In this document: in pieces, positions 61,557 through 64,000 of the stretch | Position numbering within the stretch: the stretch's first letter is position 1 | Layout of the letters: each line of letters opens with the position of its first letter | Assembly (NCBI RefSeq): GCF_040939785.1 | Contig: NZ_CP162553.1 | Span: 5,351,001-5,415,000, forward strand | DNA from: Bradyrhizobium lupini | GTDB lineage: Bacteria > Pseudomonadota > Alphaproteobacteria > Rhizobiales > Xanthobacteraceae | Direction: 5' to 3' | DNA: 64,000 bases | Notes under the pieces: model-generated | Databases searched by the model: none | Told to the model about the DNA's origin: nothing | The model's input: only the letters and a program-made list of their open reading frames with translations | Program-made: the position numbers and the translations under genes

Positions 61557-61613
61557 TTGACAGCTGTATTTAGTCGTGATGAACTTTTGATGGAAAAATT
61601 TAGAAGCACTAAA
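61557..61613 (+). promoter_or_regulatory. Putative promoter and operator of the ABC transporter operon
   Basis: TTGACA at 61557-61562 looks like a sigma-70 -35 box, with a weak TGAACT at 61580-61585 after 17 bases. A TTTAG-AAGCA-CTAAA dyad at 61599-61613 follows, and ATTTAG also occurs at about 61568. It lies between the XRE-cupin gene and the transporter, where that regulator would be expected to bind. Confidence 0.45.
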
Positions 61614-61685
61614 GCCCACTCCTGTCCTTTTGCCGGGGTCTCGGCGCGCGGGAGACGGTGCCGCGTGCGACAACGGAGAGTGGTC

Positions 61686-63377
61686 ATGGCGGACGACACC
61701 GGGAAGTTCGGCGTTGGGGCACTGCATCTCGGCAATCCGAATCGCCGTCAGATCTTTCAGCTCGGGGCCGGCGCCGCGGCGGGATGGACGCTATCGGGCA
61801 ACGCATTTGCGCAGACAGAACGCCCGACCAATCCGCCGGACAAGCCGCGCGGACAGGTGATCGCGGCGCTGTCGCAGGAGCCGACGGTCTTTCATCCCCT
61901 GATGCCGGGCATCGAAGTCGATCAGGGCATCTGGTGGCAGGTGTTCTCGCCGCTCTGGTTCATCGATCCCGACGGCAAGTTCGTTCCCGACCTCGCCCGC
62001 GAAGTCCCGACGGTCGAGAATGGCGGCCTCTCGGCCGACGGCCTGACCTGGAAGATCAAGCTCCGCAGCGACGTGAAATGGCACGACGGCACGCCGTTCA
62101 CGGCCGAGGACGTGAAGTTCTCGCTTGAGCTGATCAACAACCCCGATTTTCGCGCGCGCAGCCGCGTCGGCCATAGTCTCGTCAAGGACATCAAGATCGT
62201 CGCGCCCGACGAGATTCACTGGCGCATGGAAGCTCCCTATTCGCCCTATATGTCGATCCTGGGATCGCTGACCTTCATCGTGCCCAAGCACATCCTGGAG
62301 AAGGTGACCGATCCGAACGCCTCGCCGTTCCACAATGCGCCTGTCGGCACCGGACCGTTCCGCTGGGGCGAGCGCGTGCCGGGCGACCACATTCAGTTGA
62401 ATGCCCATACCGGCTATCACGCCAAGGGACCCTACGTTGAGCGCGTGGTGTTCAAATACATTCCAGACCTGACCGTGCTCTACACCCAGTTCCGCACCGG
62501 CCAGGTCGATTACACCGGCCTGCAAGGCATTCTGCCGAACTTCGTGCAGGAAGCGAAGACGCTGAAGGGCTGCAAGATCTTCGTCTCATCCACGTCGTCG
62601 GTGGAGCACATCGCGCCCAATCTGGAGTTCGGCGCGTTGGCGGACCGCACGGTGCGCGAGGCGCTGTATCTCGCGATCAACAAGCAGGCGATCATCGACG
62701 CGCTGAACTACGGCTTGCCGACGCAGACCGAAAGTTTCGTGCCGCAACAGGCCTGGTCGTTCCAGCAGGGACTGCCGCAGCACAAATACGATCCGGCCAA
62801 GGCCAACACGCTGCTCGATGCGGCCGGTTGGGTCCGCGGCGCCGGCGGCGTGCGCGAGAAAGGCGGCGTCAAGCTCGAATTCACCAATTCAACGACGTCG
62901 GGCAATGCGGTGCGTGAGCAGACCCAGCAGCTGCTGATCCAGGACTGGCGCGCGATCGGTGCCGCGATGCGCGTCAACAACATGCCGGCCGCCGTGATCT
63001 GGGGCGACTTCTGGCAGCAATCGAAATTCAATTCGGTGATCGTGGGAGTGAATTTCATGCTCGGCAGCGACCCCGACGTGACGCCCCGCTTCGGCTCCGG
63101 CGCCATTCCTGCCAAAGGTGGCCGCGGCTACAACACCTATCAGTATCGCAACCCGGAGGCGGATCGGCTTCTCGCCGAAGGTGCCAAGCAGTTCGATCTG
63201 GCGCAGCGCAAGACGACCTATGGCGCTCTGCAAAAGCTCATCCGCGACGACCTCGCGATCCTGCCCCTGTTCCAGGGCTTCATCGCCGAAGGTGTGAAGG
63301 AAGGGCTGCAAGGCTTCCGTCCCAACATCAACATGTCGATCAACTGCTGGAACATTCGCGAATGGTATTGGGCCTGA
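61686..63377 (+). CDS. ABC transporter substrate-binding protein, peptide/opine/nickel type (SBP_bac_5)
   Basis: From the ATG at 61686 the protein has 563 residues. A Tat-like signal (PNRRQIFQLGAGAAAGWTLS, cleavage near AFAQT) precedes an SBP_bac_5 domain: FHPLMPGIEVDQGIWWQVFS, LSADGLTWKIKLRSDVKWHD, GTPFTAEDVKFSLELINNPD, NAPVGTGPFRWGERVPGDHI and KYDPAKANTLLDAAGW. Family members bind oligopeptides, opines or similar solutes. The longer frame to 61557 lacks a signal. The permease gene follows 27 bp after its stop. Confidence 0.92.
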   Translation: MADDTGKFGVGALHLGNPNRRQIFQLGAGAAAGWTLSGNAFAQTERPTNPPDKPRGQVIAALSQEPTVFHPLMPGIEVDQGIWWQVFSPLWFIDPDGKFVPDLAREVPTVENGGLSADGLTWKIKLRSDVKWHDGTPFTAEDVKFSLELINNPDFRARSRVGHSLVKDIKIVAPDEIHWRMEAPYSPYMSILGSLTFIVPKHILEKVTDPNASPFHNAPVGTGPFRWGERVPGDHIQLNAHTGYHAKGPYVERVVFKYIPDLTVLYTQFRTGQVDYTGLQGILPNFVQEAKTLKGCKIFVSSTSSVEHIAPNLEFGALADRTVREALYLAINKQAIIDALNYGLPTQTESFVPQQAWSFQQGLPQHKYDPAKANTLLDAAGWVRGAGGVREKGGVKLEFTNSTTSGNAVREQTQQLLIQDWRAIGAAMRVNNMPAAVIWGDFWQQSKFNSVIVGVNFMLGSDPDVTPRFGSGAIPAKGGRGYNTYQYRNPEADRLLAEGAKQFDLAQRKTTYGALQKLIRDDLAILPLFQGFIAEGVKEGLQGFRPNINMSINCWNIREWYWA

Positions 63378-63404
63378 TGGTTCAGGCGCGCGAGATCGCC
63401 TGAG

Positions 63405-64000
63405 ATGGCCCGTTACGTCGCCAATCGCCTGGCGCAGGCGATCATGCTGCTGGTGATCGTGTCCGCGATCGGCTTCGCCATCCTGCATCTGGCGCCCGGC
63501 GGTCCGCTCTCGCAATTCGCGGCGTCCGCGCAGATGACGCAGGAGGATCTCGACCGCGTCACGCGGCAGCTCGGCCTCGATCGTTCGCTGCCGATCCAGT
63601 ATCTCGATTGGTTCGGCCGGATGCTGAGGGGCGATTGGGGCCGCTCGTATCGTGACGGCGAGGCGGTGCTGGCGGTGATCTCGTCGCATCTCGGCGCCAC
63701 GCTGGAACTGATGGCGACTGCGACCATCATCGCGGTGCTGCTCGGCTGCTGGATTGGCGTGCTCGGTGCGCTGCGCCGCTATTCGCTGTTCGATTCGCTC
63801 GCAACCGTCGGCGCCATGATCGCATTGTCGATCCCGACCTTCTGGTTCGGCCTCGTCACCATCTATGTGTTCTCGGTGAAGCTCGGCTGGCTGCCGGCCG
63901 GGAACCGGCAGACCGTCGGCGACGGCTCCCTGCTCGATCTGCTCCATCATCTCATTGCGCCGGCGCTGGTGCTGGCGCTGGTGGAGACCGCGATGTGGGG
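63405..64000 (+). CDS. ABC transporter permease (DppB/OppB type), N-terminal part (runs off window)
   Basis: The gene starts at ATG 63405 and continues past the end; 198 codons are present. It begins MARYVANRLAQAIMLLVIVS and contains AILHLAPGGPLSQFA, LDRVTRQLGLDRSLPIQYLD, WFGRMLRGDWGRSYRDGEAV, then membrane helices ELMATATIIAVLLGCWIGVL and MIALSIPTFWFGLVTIYVFS. This is the conserved N-terminal half of OppB/DppB permeases. It belongs to the operon of the preceding binding protein. Confidence 0.93.
   Translation, partial: MARYVANRLAQAIMLLVIVSAIGFAILHLAPGGPLSQFAASAQMTQEDLDRVTRQLGLDRSLPIQYLDWFGRMLRGDWGRSYRDGEAVLAVISSHLGATLELMATATIIAVLLGCWIGVLGALRRYSLFDSLATVGAMIALSIPTFWFGLVTIYVFSVKLGWLPAGNRQTVGDGSLLDLLHHLIAPALVLALVETAMW

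Noticed and set aside
1..64000. CRISPR arrays, insertion sequences, rRNA or tRNA genes
   Set aside because: I saw no regularly spaced repeats, transposase motifs or tRNA-like cloverleaf sequences. The repeats present are palindromic intergenic elements.

Overview
This window is GC-rich chromosomal DNA of an alphaproteobacterium, almost certainly Bradyrhizobium or a close relative. The best evidence is a D-tartrate dehydratase whose length (389 aa) and catalytic residue numbers (K184, D213, E239, E265, H322) match the characterised Bradyrhizobium enzyme. Rhizobial intergenic palindromes and a transaldolase-Pgi fusion agree. I see no rRNA, tRNA, CRISPR array, insertion sequence or phage gene. 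The content is chromosomal metabolism, stress response and transport.

Layout. 1-4.3 kb: alpha-glucan and trehalose metabolism (5' end of glgE on the minus strand, then malQ and a GH15 glucosidase on the plus strand). 4.3-11.8 kb: a six-gene minus-strand operon for the pentose phosphate pathway (tal-pgi fusion, gnd, zwf, pgl, gntK, HAD phosphatase), in which pgl is split by a frameshift at an A7 tract. 12.2-17.9 kb: a lone membrane protein gene, then the conserved prkA-yeaH-spoVR stress operon behind a GGAAC-N17-CGTT (EcfG-type) promoter, with a terminator-like hairpin inside prkA. 18-20.7 kb: an ArsR/SRPBCC/DUF1801 cluster with a double palindromic operator, plus DsrE-like and secreted proteins. 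21-23 kb: an adenylate cyclase fused through a membrane helix to a SUMF1/FGE-like domain, followed by a DUF4399 gene. 23-27.7 kb: a 2-oxoacid:ferredoxin oxidoreductase (korAB) with a GltD-like flavoprotein carrying a ferredoxin tail. 27.9-33 kb: a pqqABCDE operon extended by a prolyl aminopeptidase and a hypothetical protein.

33.3-45 kb: mixed catabolic genes (frameshifted amidase, glutathione peroxidase, D-tartrate dehydratase, malonyl-CoA decarboxylase, methyltransferase, tricarboxylate-type binding protein, regulators, an MFS transporter), punctuated by dispersed palindromic repeats. 45.2-52.9 kb: a cation/proton antiporter with a stress-protein-like tail, converging on an RND efflux pump operon, then an amino-acid-type ABC binding protein. 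52.9-58.7 kb: a secreted beta-propeller protein, a probably frameshifted hypothetical gene, and a cupin-FMO pair with a divergent AraC regulator. 58.8-64 kb: a hybrid histidine kinase, an XRE-cupin regulator and the start of a peptide-type ABC transporter operon that runs off the window.

Three independent +/-1 frameshifts (pgl, amidase, 54.6 kb gene) in 64 kb mean that base-calling errors should be excluded before any biology is built on them.
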